From Paenibacillus sp. UBA6285 (GTDB lineage: Bacteria > Bacillota > Bacilli > Paenibacillales > Paenibacillaceae), in the NCBI GenBank assembly GCA_002438345.1, contig DJUJ01000037.1:15645-29591 (forward strand): DNA of 13,947 nucleotides, written 5' to 3'. Each line of letters begins with the position of its first letter. Position 1 is the stretch's first letter. The notes below the pieces were generated by a model that saw only the letters and a list, made by a program, of their open reading frames with translations, was not told the DNA's origin and did not search any database. Below are positions 1 through 6,912 of the stretch, piece after piece. Both the position numbers and the translations under genes were made by a program.

Positions 1-2
1 GT

Positions 3-578
3 GAATTGCTCTCGCAGAGTGGAATTCATATAGGCGGACAATTCTTTGCCGTTTCTGCGAAGTCTGTGGAACAATCTCTGCTGGAGCTTAAGACGGTTAA
101 GGACGCGACCGTGAAGAAGGATTTTCCCGGCGTAATCACAGTGAAGATTGAAGAGTTCCCTGCGGTGGCCTATGAACTGGAACAGGGAGGCATCTTAAAG
201 GCGATTCTGTCGAGTGGAGCAGCTGTGTCCGTTAATGAGGCTGGTATTGCCGTAGAGAAGCCCATATTAACCAACTGGGATACAGGTGATCCTAATAAGG
301 CTATCTTATGTCAAACGCTAGGAAGCATTTCTAATGAATTGACAAGTGATATCTCTGAGATAGTTCCCTCGCCAACGTTGTCATTTCCAGACCGTATTAA
401 GCTCTATACTAGATCCCGTTTTGAGGTGATTACATCCATCTCTTTATTGAAGAGCAAGGTTGCCTATTTGAATCAGGTAATAGAGACTAAGGAGCCTGGA
501 CTTATCACGATGCTTGAAGCAGACTCGTATGTTCCTTTTCAGGTTGAGATTGATGATCAAAAAGATGTGCAAGAGTAG
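3..578 (+). CDS. ftsQ: Cell division protein FtsQ/DivIB, C-terminal part (5' truncated by window edge)
   Basis: FtsQ/DivIB is a bitopic membrane protein of the divisome whose extracytoplasmic part scaffolds FtsL, FtsB and the septal synthase. The first complete codon is at 3-5 and the frame is open to the TAG at 576-578, giving about 191 residues; the N-terminal cytoplasmic tail and transmembrane helix lie outside the window. The visible start, with IHIGGQFFAV and then SLLELKTVKDATVKKDFPG, has the look of the POTRA domain (a strand-helix pattern ending in a conserved PG turn). It is followed by a beta-rich region (SFPDRIKLYTRSRFEV, then a segment resembling AYLNQVI) typical of the DivIB beta domain. 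The short acidic tail ends without the long charged gamma tail of B. subtilis DivIB. Position directly upstream of ftsA supports the call. The assignment rests on motif style and synteny, so the family is likely but not proven from this fragment. Confidence 0.85.
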   Translation, partial: ELLSQSGIHIGGQFFAVSAKSVEQSLLELKTVKDATVKKDFPGVITVKIEEFPAVAYELEQGGILKAILSSGAAVSVNEAGIAVEKPILTNWDTGDPNKAILCQTLGSISNELTSDISEIVPSPTLSFPDRIKLYTRSRFEVITSISLLKSKVAYLNQVIETKEPGLITMLEADSYVPFQVEIDDQKDVQE

Positions 579-923
579 AGTAAAGGTCAATAGTCCCTAC
601 TAATAGAGTTGAAAAAATGCTACAATCGGATTTACGGGCAAGAAGCTAAATCCCTCTTTTTTCTTCGATTTTTTTGAGATATAACCCTACACATGGTTCT
701 TAATAACCAAAAATGGCTTATATTTCTTGTGGTAATTATCATTCTTTATAAAATTTATGAGTAACTATTCACATTTAAGGATGTTGGAATATTATTCCGT
801 TCAAAAAATTTGTAGAAAAAAGAGGGAAAGGATTAGGTATGTTGAATATGTACAGTGAAGTTTCCCGGGACAGGGATAAGGTAATGCAATTTATTAAGAT
901 TATAACAGGAGGTGCCATAGGAC
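579..923 (+). other. ftsQ-ftsA intergenic region (345 bp)
   Basis: AT-rich non-coding stretch. It holds a weak hairpin (GGATTT 628-633 with AAATCC 648-653, 14-nt loop) followed by T-rich sequence, possibly an inefficient terminator for ftsQ. There is an extended -10-like site TGCTACAAT at 618-626 without a good -35, and a weak sigma-A-like pair TTGTGG 727-732 / TAAAAT 749-754 (16 bp). A 13-bp palindrome GGAATATTATTCC lies at 785-797, and the sigma-H-like promoter annotated separately lies at 821-847. In B. subtilis this interval carries ylxW, ylxX and sbp; no counterpart is seen here. A 32-codon reading frame at 839-937 is discussed as a finding. Confidence 0.6.
821..847 (+). promoter_or_regulatory. 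Candidate sigma-H promoter of ftsAZ
   Basis: AGAGGGAAA (821-829), 11 bp, then GTTGAAT (841-847). This matches the sigma-H consensus RnAGGAwWW / RnnGAAT with one mismatch in the -35 and correct spacing. Transcription would start near 854, about 70 nt before the ftsA start. B. subtilis ftsAZ is known to have a sigma-H promoter used at the onset of sporulation, so the location fits. A Spo0A-box-like TTTGTAGAA (one mismatch to TGTCGAA in its core) lies just upstream at 809-817. The call is by eye, not experimental. Confidence 0.5.
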
Positions 924-2186
924 TTGAGCAACAATGACATCATTGTTAGTTTGGACATCGGTACATCCAAAGTTCGGGCAATAATTGGGGAAGTTACCAA
1001 TGGAACCTTTAATATTATTGGCGTTGGATCTGCTGATTCGGAAGGTATACGTAAAGGCGCGATTGTAGATATCGACCAAACTGTGCAATCGATCAAAAGT
1101 GCTATAGATCATGCAGAGCAAATGGTGGGTATTCAAATATCAGAGGTTTATGTAGGCATTTCCGGTAATCATATTGGCCTGCAATCCAGCCACGGTGTCG
1201 TGGCCGTTCAGAATGAGGATCGTGAAATCGGTGAGGATGATATCGATCGCGTTATTAAAGCTGCGGAAGTCATCGCTATGCCTCCGGAGCGAGAAGTGAT
1301 TGATGTTGTTCCTAAACAATTTATCGTCGATGGTCTCGAAGGTATTCAGGACCCGCGCGGGATGATTGGTGTTCGTCTAGAAGTTGACGCAACCATCGTA
1401 ACGGGTGCTAAGACGCCAATACATAATCTACTACGCTGTGTTGAGAAATCAGGGCTAAAAGTGAAGGATCTTGTGCTGATGTCTCTTGGTGCTGGTGGAT
1501 TGGCGCTATCCAAGGACGAGAAATCGATGGGATCTGTTCTGGTTGATATCGGTGCCGGGTCGACAACGATAGCCATATACGAAGAAAGTTCCCTTTGTGC
1601 AACCTCCACGATTCCGATCGGAGGAGAATTTGTAACGAATGACATTGCATACGGACTACGTACACTTACTGATCAAGCGGAGAAAGTAAAGCTGAAGTAT
1701 GGTTGCGCATGGATTGACGATGCAGCCTCTGACGTTGTCTTCAAGGTGCTGCGCATTGGCAGTAACGTGGAGAAGGAATTTAACCAAGAGGATTTAGCGG
1801 CAATTATCGAACCACGGGTGCAAGAAATCTTCCATCTGATTAAACAGGAAGTGAAACGGCTTGGTTACAGTGAACTACCTGGAGGTTATATACTAACGGG
1901 TGGAACTGTCTCGATGCCTGGCGTATTAAAGGCGGCTCAGACTGAGCTGGCCGCATCTGTACGCATCGCTGTACCGGATTATATCGGTGTACGGGACCCT
2001 GGGTTTACCGGAGGTGTTGGTATCCTGCATAATGTTGTCCGTAGCTTCCGTGGAAGAAGCAGTGGTGGAAGCAGCAATAAAAAGACGGTCAACCGGAGTA
2101 AGCAGAATGCCACTCCAAATCATGAAACGGTTCAGAAGACCGGGTTTGTCGAGCGTCTAAAGAACATGTTCAGCGAGTTTATATAA
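924..2186 (+). CDS. ftsA: Cell division protein FtsA (actin-like membrane tether for FtsZ)
   Basis: FtsA is an ATP-binding actin homologue that anchors FtsZ filaments to the membrane and recruits later divisome proteins. The 420 residues match the usual family length. Visible parts: phosphate-1 motif in [15 protein letters not shown] (residues 9-23); the SHS2/1C insertion region at about 85-165; phosphate-2 motif in [15 protein letters not shown] (205-219); adenosine motif GGYILTGG (320-327); a Ser/Gly/Asn-rich linker (377-405); and a C-terminal amphipathic membrane-targeting helix [13 protein letters not shown] (408-420). The start is TTG at 924-926, preceded by AGGAGGT at 907-913, 10 nt upstream; no ATG in frame gives a better N-terminus. 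It is followed 61 bp later by ftsZ, so the two are probably co-transcribed. Nothing is truncated or missing. Identification is secure. Confidence 0.98.
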   Translation: MSNNDIIVSLDIGTSKVRAIIGEVTNGTFNIIGVGSADSEGIRKGAIVDIDQTVQSIKSAIDHAEQMVGIQISEVYVGISGNHIGLQSSHGVVAVQNEDREIGEDDIDRVIKAAEVIAMPPEREVIDVVPKQFIVDGLEGIQDPRGMIGVRLEVDATIVTGAKTPIHNLLRCVEKSGLKVKDLVLMSLGAGGLALSKDEKSMGSVLVDIGAGSTTIAIYEESSLCATSTIPIGGEFVTNDIAYGLRTLTDQAEKVKLKYGCAWIDDAASDVVFKVLRIGSNVEKEFNQEDLAAIIEPRVQEIFHLIKQEVKRLGYSELPGGYILTGGTVSMPGVLKAAQTELAASVRIAVPDYIGVRDPGFTGGVGILHNVVRSFRGRSSGGSSNKKTVNRSKQNATPNHETVQKTGFVERLKNMFSEFI

Positions 2187-2192
2187 GTGTAA

Positions 2193-2222
2193 GTCCAGAT
2201 ATACTTGGACCGGCCATCCAAG
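2193..2222 (+). repeat. Two overlapping, mutually exclusive small hairpins between ftsA and ftsZ
   Basis: GTCCA (2193-2197) can pair with TGGAC (2206-2210), while CTTGGA (2204-2209) can pair with TCCAAG (2217-2222). Both use the TTGGA segment, so only one can form at a time. The second hairpin ends about 10 nt before the ftsZ Shine-Dalgarno sequence. There is no T-run, so it is not a terminator. A role in mRNA processing or translation is possible but unproven. Confidence 0.4.
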
Positions 2223-2247
2223 CACATTGAGGGGGAGATGGAACAAT

Positions 2248-3369
2248 ATGTTAGAATTTGATTTTGAAATGGAGAGCTTGGCGCAAATAAAAGTCATCGG
2301 CGTGGGCGGCGGAGGTAGTAATGCTGTCAACCGAATGATTGAAAATGGCGTTCAGGGTGTAGAATTTATTACGGTTAACACAGACGCCCAAGCGTTGCAT
2401 ATGGCCAAATCGGAGCACAAGCTGCAAATCGGGGACAAGCTGACCCGCGGGTTGGGTGCAGGAGCTAATCCTGAAGTCGGTAAGAAGGCAGCGGAAGAAT
2501 CCCGTGACTTGATCTCTAATACCCTTAAGGGCGCAGATATGGTGTTTGTTACTGCAGGGATGGGTGGCGGTACAGGAACGGGTGCAGCACCAGTTATAGC
2601 TGAAATTGCTAGAGAGTGCGGAGCCTTGACTGTGGGTGTAGTTACTCGCCCGTTCACTTTTGAAGGAAGAAAACGTTATAACCAGGCAATGCTTGGAATC
2701 GAAGCTTTGAAAGAAAAAGTAGACACGCTAATCGTCATTCCAAATGACCGTTTGCTTGAGATCGTTGATAAGAAAACACCGATGTTGGAAGCTTTCCGTG
2801 AAGCAGATAATGTTCTCCGGCAGGCTGTTCAAGGTATCTCTGACCTAATTAAGGTTCCTGGTCTGATTAACCTTGACTTTGCGGATGTAAAGACGATCAT
2901 GACAGAGCGCGGTTCAGCGCTTATGGGTATTGGTATTGCAAATGGTGAGAACCGTGCGTCTGAAGCAGCACGTAAAGCCATCATGAGCCCACTCTTGGAA
3001 ACGTCTATTGAAGGCGCCCGCGGCGTAATCATGAACATTACGGGAGGATCCAACCTCTCTCTATACGAAGTTAATGAAGCGGCTGAGATCGTTACATCCG
3101 CCTCTGATCCTGAAGTGAATATGATCTTTGGTGCGATTATTGATGAAGGCCTGAAGGATGATATCAAAGTAACAGTAATTGCTACTGGCTTTGAACATAA
3201 ACCATCGCCTGAAACTCCAGGACGTCGTCCGGTCTCGACGAATAACGAGCCTGCGGCAGCACCGGATAAGAGTTCAGCTAATTTACGTCCTTTCGGCAAT
3301 CAGAATTCTTCTGACCAGCTCGATATTCCGACGTTCCTGCGTAATCGTACTCGGGGCAACAATGACTAA
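2248..3369 (+). CDS. ftsZ: Cell division protein FtsZ (tubulin-like GTPase)
   Basis: FtsZ polymerises with GTP at midcell, or near the pole in sporulation, to form the Z ring. With the ATG at 2248 the protein has 373 residues, close to the usual 360-385. Visible: N-terminal [13 protein letters not shown] nucleotide-binding loop (18-30); tubulin signature GGGTGTG (106-112); T7 synergy loop NLDFAD with catalytic-type aspartates D210 and D213; globular domain to about residue 316; a variable linker rich in P, N, S and A; and the conserved C-terminal peptide [14 protein letters not shown] that binds FtsA, SepF and other partners. An in-frame TTG at 2227 would add seven residues, but it sits before the purine-rich Shine-Dalgarno (AGGGGGAG, about 2229-2236), so ATG 2248 is chosen. 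A strong terminator follows. Confidence 0.98.
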   Translation: MLEFDFEMESLAQIKVIGVGGGGSNAVNRMIENGVQGVEFITVNTDAQALHMAKSEHKLQIGDKLTRGLGAGANPEVGKKAAEESRDLISNTLKGADMVFVTAGMGGGTGTGAAPVIAEIARECGALTVGVVTRPFTFEGRKRYNQAMLGIEALKEKVDTLIVIPNDRLLEIVDKKTPMLEAFREADNVLRQAVQGISDLIKVPGLINLDFADVKTIMTERGSALMGIGIANGENRASEAARKAIMSPLLETSIEGARGVIMNITGGSNLSLYEVNEAAEIVTSASDPEVNMIFGAIIDEGLKDDIKVTVIATGFEHKPSPETPGRRPVSTNNEPAAAPDKSSANLRPFGNQNSSDQLDIPTFLRNRTRGNND

Positions 3370-3394
3370 TTAAAGAGAATCAAGATTATACGAG

Positions 3395-3443
3395 AACACC
3401 GTATCGCTTAGCTGATTAGCTATAGCGGTACGGTGTTTTTTTT
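3395..3443 (+). terminator. Rho-independent terminator after ftsZ
   Basis: The arm starting AACACCGTATCGCT (3395-3408) pairs with AGCGGTACGGTGTT (3424-3437), with one G-U pair. An inner TAGCT/AGCTA pairing extends the stem, and T residues run on to 3443. The long stable stem and T-run make this the clear end of the ftsAZ transcript, separating it from spoIIGA. Confidence 0.93.
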
Positions 3444-3499
3444 GAAATAAAAGATCTAAGAAATTCCATAAAGAAGGAATAAATCCTCACGCGCTATAA

Positions 3500-3567
3500 C
3501 TCGACAAAAAAACCGCAAGAACGCCCCCCAAGTTTAGACAGACTTTGAATGCGAGACTTTCTATACT
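3500..3567 (+). promoter_or_regulatory. Candidate Spo0A-controlled spoIIG-type promoter
   Basis: TAGACA (3535-3540) and TATACT (3562-3567) resemble sigma-A -35 and -10 boxes, but the spacer is 21 bp instead of 17. The B. subtilis spoIIG promoter is known for a near-consensus -35 and -10 with an overlong (22 bp) spacer and for needing Spo0A-P. Two 0A-box-like sequences fit that model: CTCGACA (3500-3506, one mismatch to TTCGACA) and TTAGACA (3534-3540, one mismatch), the latter overlapping the -35. Transcription would begin near 3574, upstream of the GTG chosen for spoIIGA. This is an inference from pattern and location. Confidence 0.6.
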
Positions 3568-3634
3568 AATCATATCGTCCAAAAAACAGAGCCTGATCCA
3601 TTTTGGCTACAGGATAGATTCCGCCATTAAGCAG

Positions 3635-4591
3635 GTGAATGCACTGGTTGTTTATATTGACTTGATATTCGCCGCCAATCTAGTGATCGACGGAATTCTT
3701 TTGTGGCTGACAGGCTGGATGGTTAAGCTGAGAATATCATGGTGGCGCTTAATCCTCTCAGCTCTCGTTGGCGCACTGTATGTGGTGATGATGTTTGTAC
3801 CGGAGTTGTCTTTCATGTATACCTTCCTTATTAAGTTTGGATTGTCGGTGGTTATGCTATGGATTGCCTTTGGTTTTGGGAGTCTGCAAAGCTACCTTCG
3901 CACTATGGGAGCTTTCTATATTATCAATTTTGCAGCCGCAGGTGGGATTGTAGGTATTCACTATTTGCTGCAGAGCTCCAGCGATATTTGGAATGGTATT
4001 ATGTTCACTGCTTCAGGAGGGCATGCTTACGGCCTAAAGATCGGCTTTTGGTTTGTCATTGCAGTATTTCCCCTGGTGTTAATCTGCTTCAAGGCAGTGC
4101 ATTCCTCACGAATCAGAAGGGAGCAGCTTGAATCTTATATTTGTGAGGTGGTAGTTGAAATTGATGGGGTAAGTGTTTCTTGTCCTGGCTTGTTAGACAC
4201 AGGTAACCGGCTCTGTGATCCTTTGACCCGTATACCGGTGATGGTGATGGAATCGACGCTCTGGGAGGGGCATCTCCCTGCTGCATGGAAAGGGAGACTC
4301 ACTCAGGATGGTGCGGACAGACTTTTGCTAGAAACGGACGGGCAGTCGTTTGCTTGGCAGGACAGGATGCGACTAGTACCTTATAGGGGGATTAACCGAG
4401 GGGCATCATTTATGCTCGCACTGAAGCCGGACCTTGTGACGATAAAGCTTGGGGAAGATACCTTTTATAGTAAAAGAGTCTTAATTGGGCTGGATGGCGG
4501 GACACTGTCAGGAGATGGAGCCTATCGAGCGGTCATACATCCGGATTTAACTCAAAGAGAGAGCGCTACTGATGCAGCACTACCTTCTTAA
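3635..4591 (+). CDS. spoIIGA: Sporulation sigma-E factor-processing peptidase SpoIIGA
   Basis: SpoIIGA is a membrane-embedded aspartic protease in the sporulation septum that removes the pro-sequence of sigma-E in the mother cell. From GTG 3635 it has 318 residues, near the B. subtilis length of about 309. The N-terminal half (residues about 4-155) shows five hydrophobic segments. The C-terminal half is the protease domain with the motif LLDTGN (catalytic Asp188, codon 4196-4198), followed by DPLTRIPVMVME, RLVPYRGI and VLIGLDGG, all recognisable family blocks. The frame is open back to a TTG at 3545, but that lies upstream of the predicted transcription start and adds 30 residues with no family match. 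The exact start is uncertain because GTG 3635 lacks a good Shine-Dalgarno (see findings). It is transcribed with sigE, which starts 94 bp downstream, as in B. subtilis. Confidence 0.93.
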   Translation: MNALVVYIDLIFAANLVIDGILLWLTGWMVKLRISWWRLILSALVGALYVVMMFVPELSFMYTFLIKFGLSVVMLWIAFGFGSLQSYLRTMGAFYIINFAAAGGIVGIHYLLQSSSDIWNGIMFTASGGHAYGLKIGFWFVIAVFPLVLICFKAVHSSRIRREQLESYICEVVVEIDGVSVSCPGLLDTGNRLCDPLTRIPVMVMESTLWEGHLPAAWKGRLTQDGADRLLLETDGQSFAWQDRMRLVPYRGINRGASFMLALKPDLVTIKLGEDTFYSKRVLIGLDGGTLSGDGAYRAVIHPDLTQRESATDAALPS

Positions 4592-4685
4592 TCTTTAAAA
4601 CTAGCTGAACCAAACTTCTGATGGCTGAAAGCGGGAATTGAAAGCTTCATATGCGAACCGTGTACTTCTTGGAGGAGGAACAATA

Positions 4686-5405
4686 ATGGTCAAATGGAAA
4701 ATTGCTCTGCAGCTGCAATATTACCGCATGCTGTTTCTACTGGGGCTGAAGAGTCAGGAAATCTATTATATTGGCGGGAGCGAGGCTCTTCCTCCACCGC
4801 TGACACGGGAAGAAGAAGAGTATCTGCTTCAGCGGCTATCTAGCGGCGATGCAGCTGTTCGTGCGATGCTGATTGAGCGTAACCTGCGCCTCGTAGTATA
4901 TATCGCTCGTAAATTTGAAAATACCGGAATCAATATTGAAGACCTAGTTTCGATCGGTGCTATCGGATTAATTAAGGCGGTTAACACATTTGATCCCGAG
5001 AAAAAAATAAAACTAGCTACTTATGCATCACGCTGCATAGAGAATGAAATCTTGATGTATCTGCGGCGTAATAGCAAGACACGGAGTGAGGTTTCTTTTG
5101 ATGAACCTCTTAATATTGATTGGGATGGTAATGAATTACTGCTCTCAGATGTATTAGGAACGGAAAATGATACCATTTATCGGAACATTGAAGAACAGGT
5201 CGATCGCAAGCTGCTGCAAAAGGCACTGGAAAAGTTGAGCGAACGGGAGCGACTCATTATGGAGCTGCGATTCGGACTGCGTGGAGGCGAAGAAAAGACA
5301 CAAAAAGATGTGGCGGATCTGCTTGGCATTTCCCAATCTTATATTTCTCGTCTGGAGAAACGAATTATTAAGCGGCTGCGTAAGGAGTTTAACAAGATGG
5401 TGTAA
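4686..5405 (+). CDS. sigE: RNA polymerase sporulation sigma factor sigma-E precursor
   Basis: Sigma-E directs early mother-cell transcription during sporulation and is made as an inactive, membrane-associated precursor. The protein is 239 residues from ATG 4686, the B. subtilis length as I recall it. GGAGGAGG at 4671-4678 sits 7 nt before this ATG; the frame extends upstream to 4638 but without support. The first ~27 residues form the basic and hydrophobic pro-sequence. The SpoIIGA cleavage region [15 protein letters not shown] (25-39) is conserved. Region 2 runs from about 64 to 128 ([16 protein letters not shown], then [19 protein letters not shown]). Region 4 with its helix-turn-helix is about 205-232 ([20 protein letters not shown]). 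It lies directly after its own processing enzyme, the usual pairing, and 78 bp before sigG. No defects are seen. Confidence 0.98.
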   Translation: MVKWKIALQLQYYRMLFLLGLKSQEIYYIGGSEALPPPLTREEEEYLLQRLSSGDAAVRAMLIERNLRLVVYIARKFENTGINIEDLVSIGAIGLIKAVNTFDPEKKIKLATYASRCIENEILMYLRRNSKTRSEVSFDEPLNIDWDGNELLLSDVLGTENDTIYRNIEEQVDRKLLQKALEKLSERERLIMELRFGLRGGEEKTQKDVADLLGISQSYISRLEKRIIKRLRKEFNKMV

Positions 5406-5420
5406 GGTGAAATTAGCAAG

Positions 5421-5449
5421 GAATAAAATGGCCAACCCGGGAGATAATG
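5421..5449 (+). promoter_or_regulatory. Candidate forespore (sigma-F/sigma-G type) promoter of sigG
   Basis: GAATA (5421-5425), 14 bp, then GGAGATAATG (5440-5449). The -10 matches the sigma-F form GGnrAnAnTw in all but the last base, and GAATA resembles sigma-F/sigma-G -35 elements. The spacer is one base short of the usual 15. In B. subtilis sigG is transcribed by sigma-F and then by sigma-G itself, so a promoter in this 78-bp gap is expected. The match is imperfect and the call is tentative. Confidence 0.35.
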
Positions 5450-5483
5450 TACAGTAATGTTTCTCCTTGGGAGGTAAATCATC

Positions 5484-6266
5484 ATGACCCGAAATAAAGT
5501 CGAGATTTGCGGTGTGGATACTGCTAAGCTGCCTGTTCTAACGAATGTGGAAATGCGGCAACTGTTCACTTCGCTGCAGCAGCAGGGCGAGCGATCCGCC
5601 AGAGAGAAATTGGTAAACGGTAATCTTAGGCTCGTTCTAAGTGTTATCCAGAGATTCAATAATAGGGGAGAATTCGTTGACGATTTGTTCCAGGTGGGCT
5701 GCATCGGTCTGATGAAAGCCATCGATAATTTCGATTTATCACAAAACGTTAAGTTCTCCACATATGCGGTTCCGATGATTATTGGTGAGATCCGCCGTTA
5801 TTTGCGTGATAACAACCCGATTCGAGTATCGCGTTCACTCAGAGATATTGCTTACAAGGCGCTGCAGGTACGCGATAGTCTGACCAATCAGAATTCGCGG
5901 GAACCGACGATATTCGAAATATCTGAAGCGCTTGGTGTACCGAAGGAAGATGTAGTCTTTGCTCTTGATGCTATTCAGGATCCAGTGTCCTTATTCGAAC
6001 CGATCTATCATGACGGTGGCGATCCTATTTATGTAATGGACCAGATTAGCGATGATAAGAATAAGGATGTCTCGTGGATCGAAGAAATCGCCTTACGTGA
6101 AGCGATGCGAAAACTAGGTCAGAGGGAAAAGCGAATACTATCCATGCGATTTTTCGAAGGAAAAACTCAGATGGAAGTCGCAGACGAGATTGGCATTTCA
6201 CAGGCACAGGTTTCACGCCTGGAGAAATCTGCGATTCAGCAAATGCAGAAACATGTGAAGTCTTAA
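5484..6266 (+). CDS. sigG: RNA polymerase sporulation sigma factor sigma-G
   Basis: Sigma-G drives late forespore genes such as those for small acid-soluble proteins and germinant receptors. The 260 residues equal the B. subtilis length as I recall it, and the N-terminus (MTRNKVEICGVDTAKLPVL) is nearly identical to that family; there is no pro-sequence. Region 2 spans about 40-110 (NGNLRLVLSVIQRFNNRGE, FSTYAVPMIIGEIRRYLRD). Region 3 is about 115-175 (IRVSRSLRDIAYKALQVRD). Region 4 with the helix-turn-helix is about 205-250 (TQMEVADEIGISQAQVSRLE). GGGAGGT at 5469-5475 lies 8 nt before ATG 5484. In other Bacilli its activity is controlled by SpoIIAB and the SpoIIIA-SpoIIQ channel; none of those genes is in the window. 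A terminator follows at once, so it ends its transcription unit. Confidence 0.98.
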   Translation: MTRNKVEICGVDTAKLPVLTNVEMRQLFTSLQQQGERSAREKLVNGNLRLVLSVIQRFNNRGEFVDDLFQVGCIGLMKAIDNFDLSQNVKFSTYAVPMIIGEIRRYLRDNNPIRVSRSLRDIAYKALQVRDSLTNQNSREPTIFEISEALGVPKEDVVFALDAIQDPVSLFEPIYHDGGDPIYVMDQISDDKNKDVSWIEEIALREAMRKLGQREKRILSMRFFEGKTQMEVADEIGISQAQVSRLEKSAIQQMQKHVKS

Positions 6267-6278
6267 ATAGTCAGAGAT

Positions 6279-6329
6279 GAGGAGATATCTAGAATCCGTA
6301 ACAAGGATTTTGGATTTTCTCCTCTTTTT
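6279..6329 (+). terminator. Rho-independent terminator after sigG
   Basis: GAGGAGA (6279-6285) pairs with TCTCCTC (6318-6324), and inside this AATCC (6292-6296) pairs with GGATT (6305-6309) with minor mispairs between. TTTTT follows at 6325-6329. It lies 12 bp past the sigG stop codon and isolates the sporulation genes from ylmC. Confidence 0.85.
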
Positions 6330-6351
6330 AATGTTTCAGGAAGTATATATT

Positions 6352-6409
6352 GGGGCCCCCGCAAAGTACCTGAGTAAGCATCGAAGCATAGCCTCACTTT
6401 GTGGGGATA
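6352..6409. repeat. Palindromic intergenic element in the sigG-ylmC gap
   Basis: CCCCGCAAAGT (6357-6367) and ACTTTGTGGGG (6396-6406) form an 11-bp inverted repeat with one G-T pair and a 28-nt loop; GGGGCCCC (6352-6359) abuts it. There is no T-run, so a terminator is unlikely, and the sigG terminator is already complete upstream. Parts recur at 11534-11553 (CCCCCGCAAAGTA and AGCCTC) and, for the right arm, at about 6909-6934, which suggests a repeat family. Whether it is mobile, an RNA element or a REP-like sequence is unknown. Confidence 0.55.
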
Positions 6410-6478
6410 TTTCATGCATGTGGCCAAGCTTTCATAACATATATTGGACTATAGGTCTGATTGTACAGGGGTGGTAGG

Positions 6479-6823
6479 ATGAACGAGGATTATTTAGGAT
6501 CAGCCAAAAAAATGAAAATCTCTGATTTTCAGACTAAGGACGTTATTAATATTGTGGACGGCAAGCGGCTGGGCCAAATCAGTGACTTAGAACTTGATTT
6601 ACGCCGAGGTGTCATTGATGCCATTGTAATTCCCGGATATACTCGGTTTATGGGATTGTTCGGAGGGGGAACGGATCTGATTATTCCATGGCGAAATATT
6701 GTCAAAATCGGGTCTGATGTAGTGCTCGTGAAGATTGAAGAATCAAGAATGCCTCAAGCGCAGGATGAGAGAGAAACGATGTATTTGGAACGAGGGGACC
6801 GAAGCGAACGGCGCACTTATTAA
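6479..6823 (+). CDS. ylmC: YlmC/YmxH family PRC-barrel sporulation protein
   Basis: Small protein of the YlmC/YmxH family, whose members are conserved in spore formers and have a PRC-barrel-like fold; the biochemical role is not established. From ATG 6479 it has 114 residues. The core MKISDFQTKDVINI, then GKRLGQISDLELDLRRGVIDAIVIPG and LIIPWRNIVKIGSDVVLVKIEE (about residues 11-90) matches the family pattern. The last 25 residues are charged and low in complexity. A GGGGTGG sequence (6468-6474) supports ATG 6479; an ATG at 6511 would give a form nearer the short (about 80 residue) B. subtilis protein but has no comparable ribosome site. In B. subtilis ylmA lies between sigG and ylmC; here it is absent. 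The coding end overlaps its terminator. Confidence 0.88.
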   Translation: MNEDYLGSAKKMKISDFQTKDVINIVDGKRLGQISDLELDLRRGVIDAIVIPGYTRFMGLFGGGTDLIIPWRNIVKIGSDVVLVKIEESRMPQAQDERETMYLERGDRSERRTY

Positions 6824-6839
6824 CTAGGTGCGTTTTTTT
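6812..6839 (+). terminator. Rho-independent terminator overlapping the ylmC stop
   Basis: CGCACTTA (6812-6819) pairs with TAGGTGCG (6825-6832), with one G-U pair and a 5-nt loop, followed by seven T residues to 6839 and a further T-run at 6841-6850. The left arm is inside the last codons of ylmC and the TAA stop (6821-6823) lies in the loop. Confidence 0.85.
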
Positions 6840-6912
6840 GTTTTTTTTTAAAAATACGAAATGTCATAGCTTAAAAAGTTACTAAATTGAGCGTTCTAGC
6901 TTAAGCGGCATT

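Noticed and set aside
608..626. TTGAAA and TACAAT as a sigma-A promoter
   Set aside because: The boxes are only about 6 bp apart, too close for a promoter; only the extended -10 part is kept as a weak possibility.
2829..3299. 156-codon minus-strand frame opposite ftsZ
   Set aside because: Shadow of ftsZ codon usage; no start context and no recognisable protein.
3545..3634. 30-residue N-terminal extension of SpoIIGA from TTG 3545
   Set aside because: It covers the predicted promoter spacer and -10 box and has no counterpart in the family.
6277..6477. 66-codon frame between sigG and ylmC
   Set aside because: It begins inside the sigG terminator hairpin, crosses the palindromic element and has no ribosome site.
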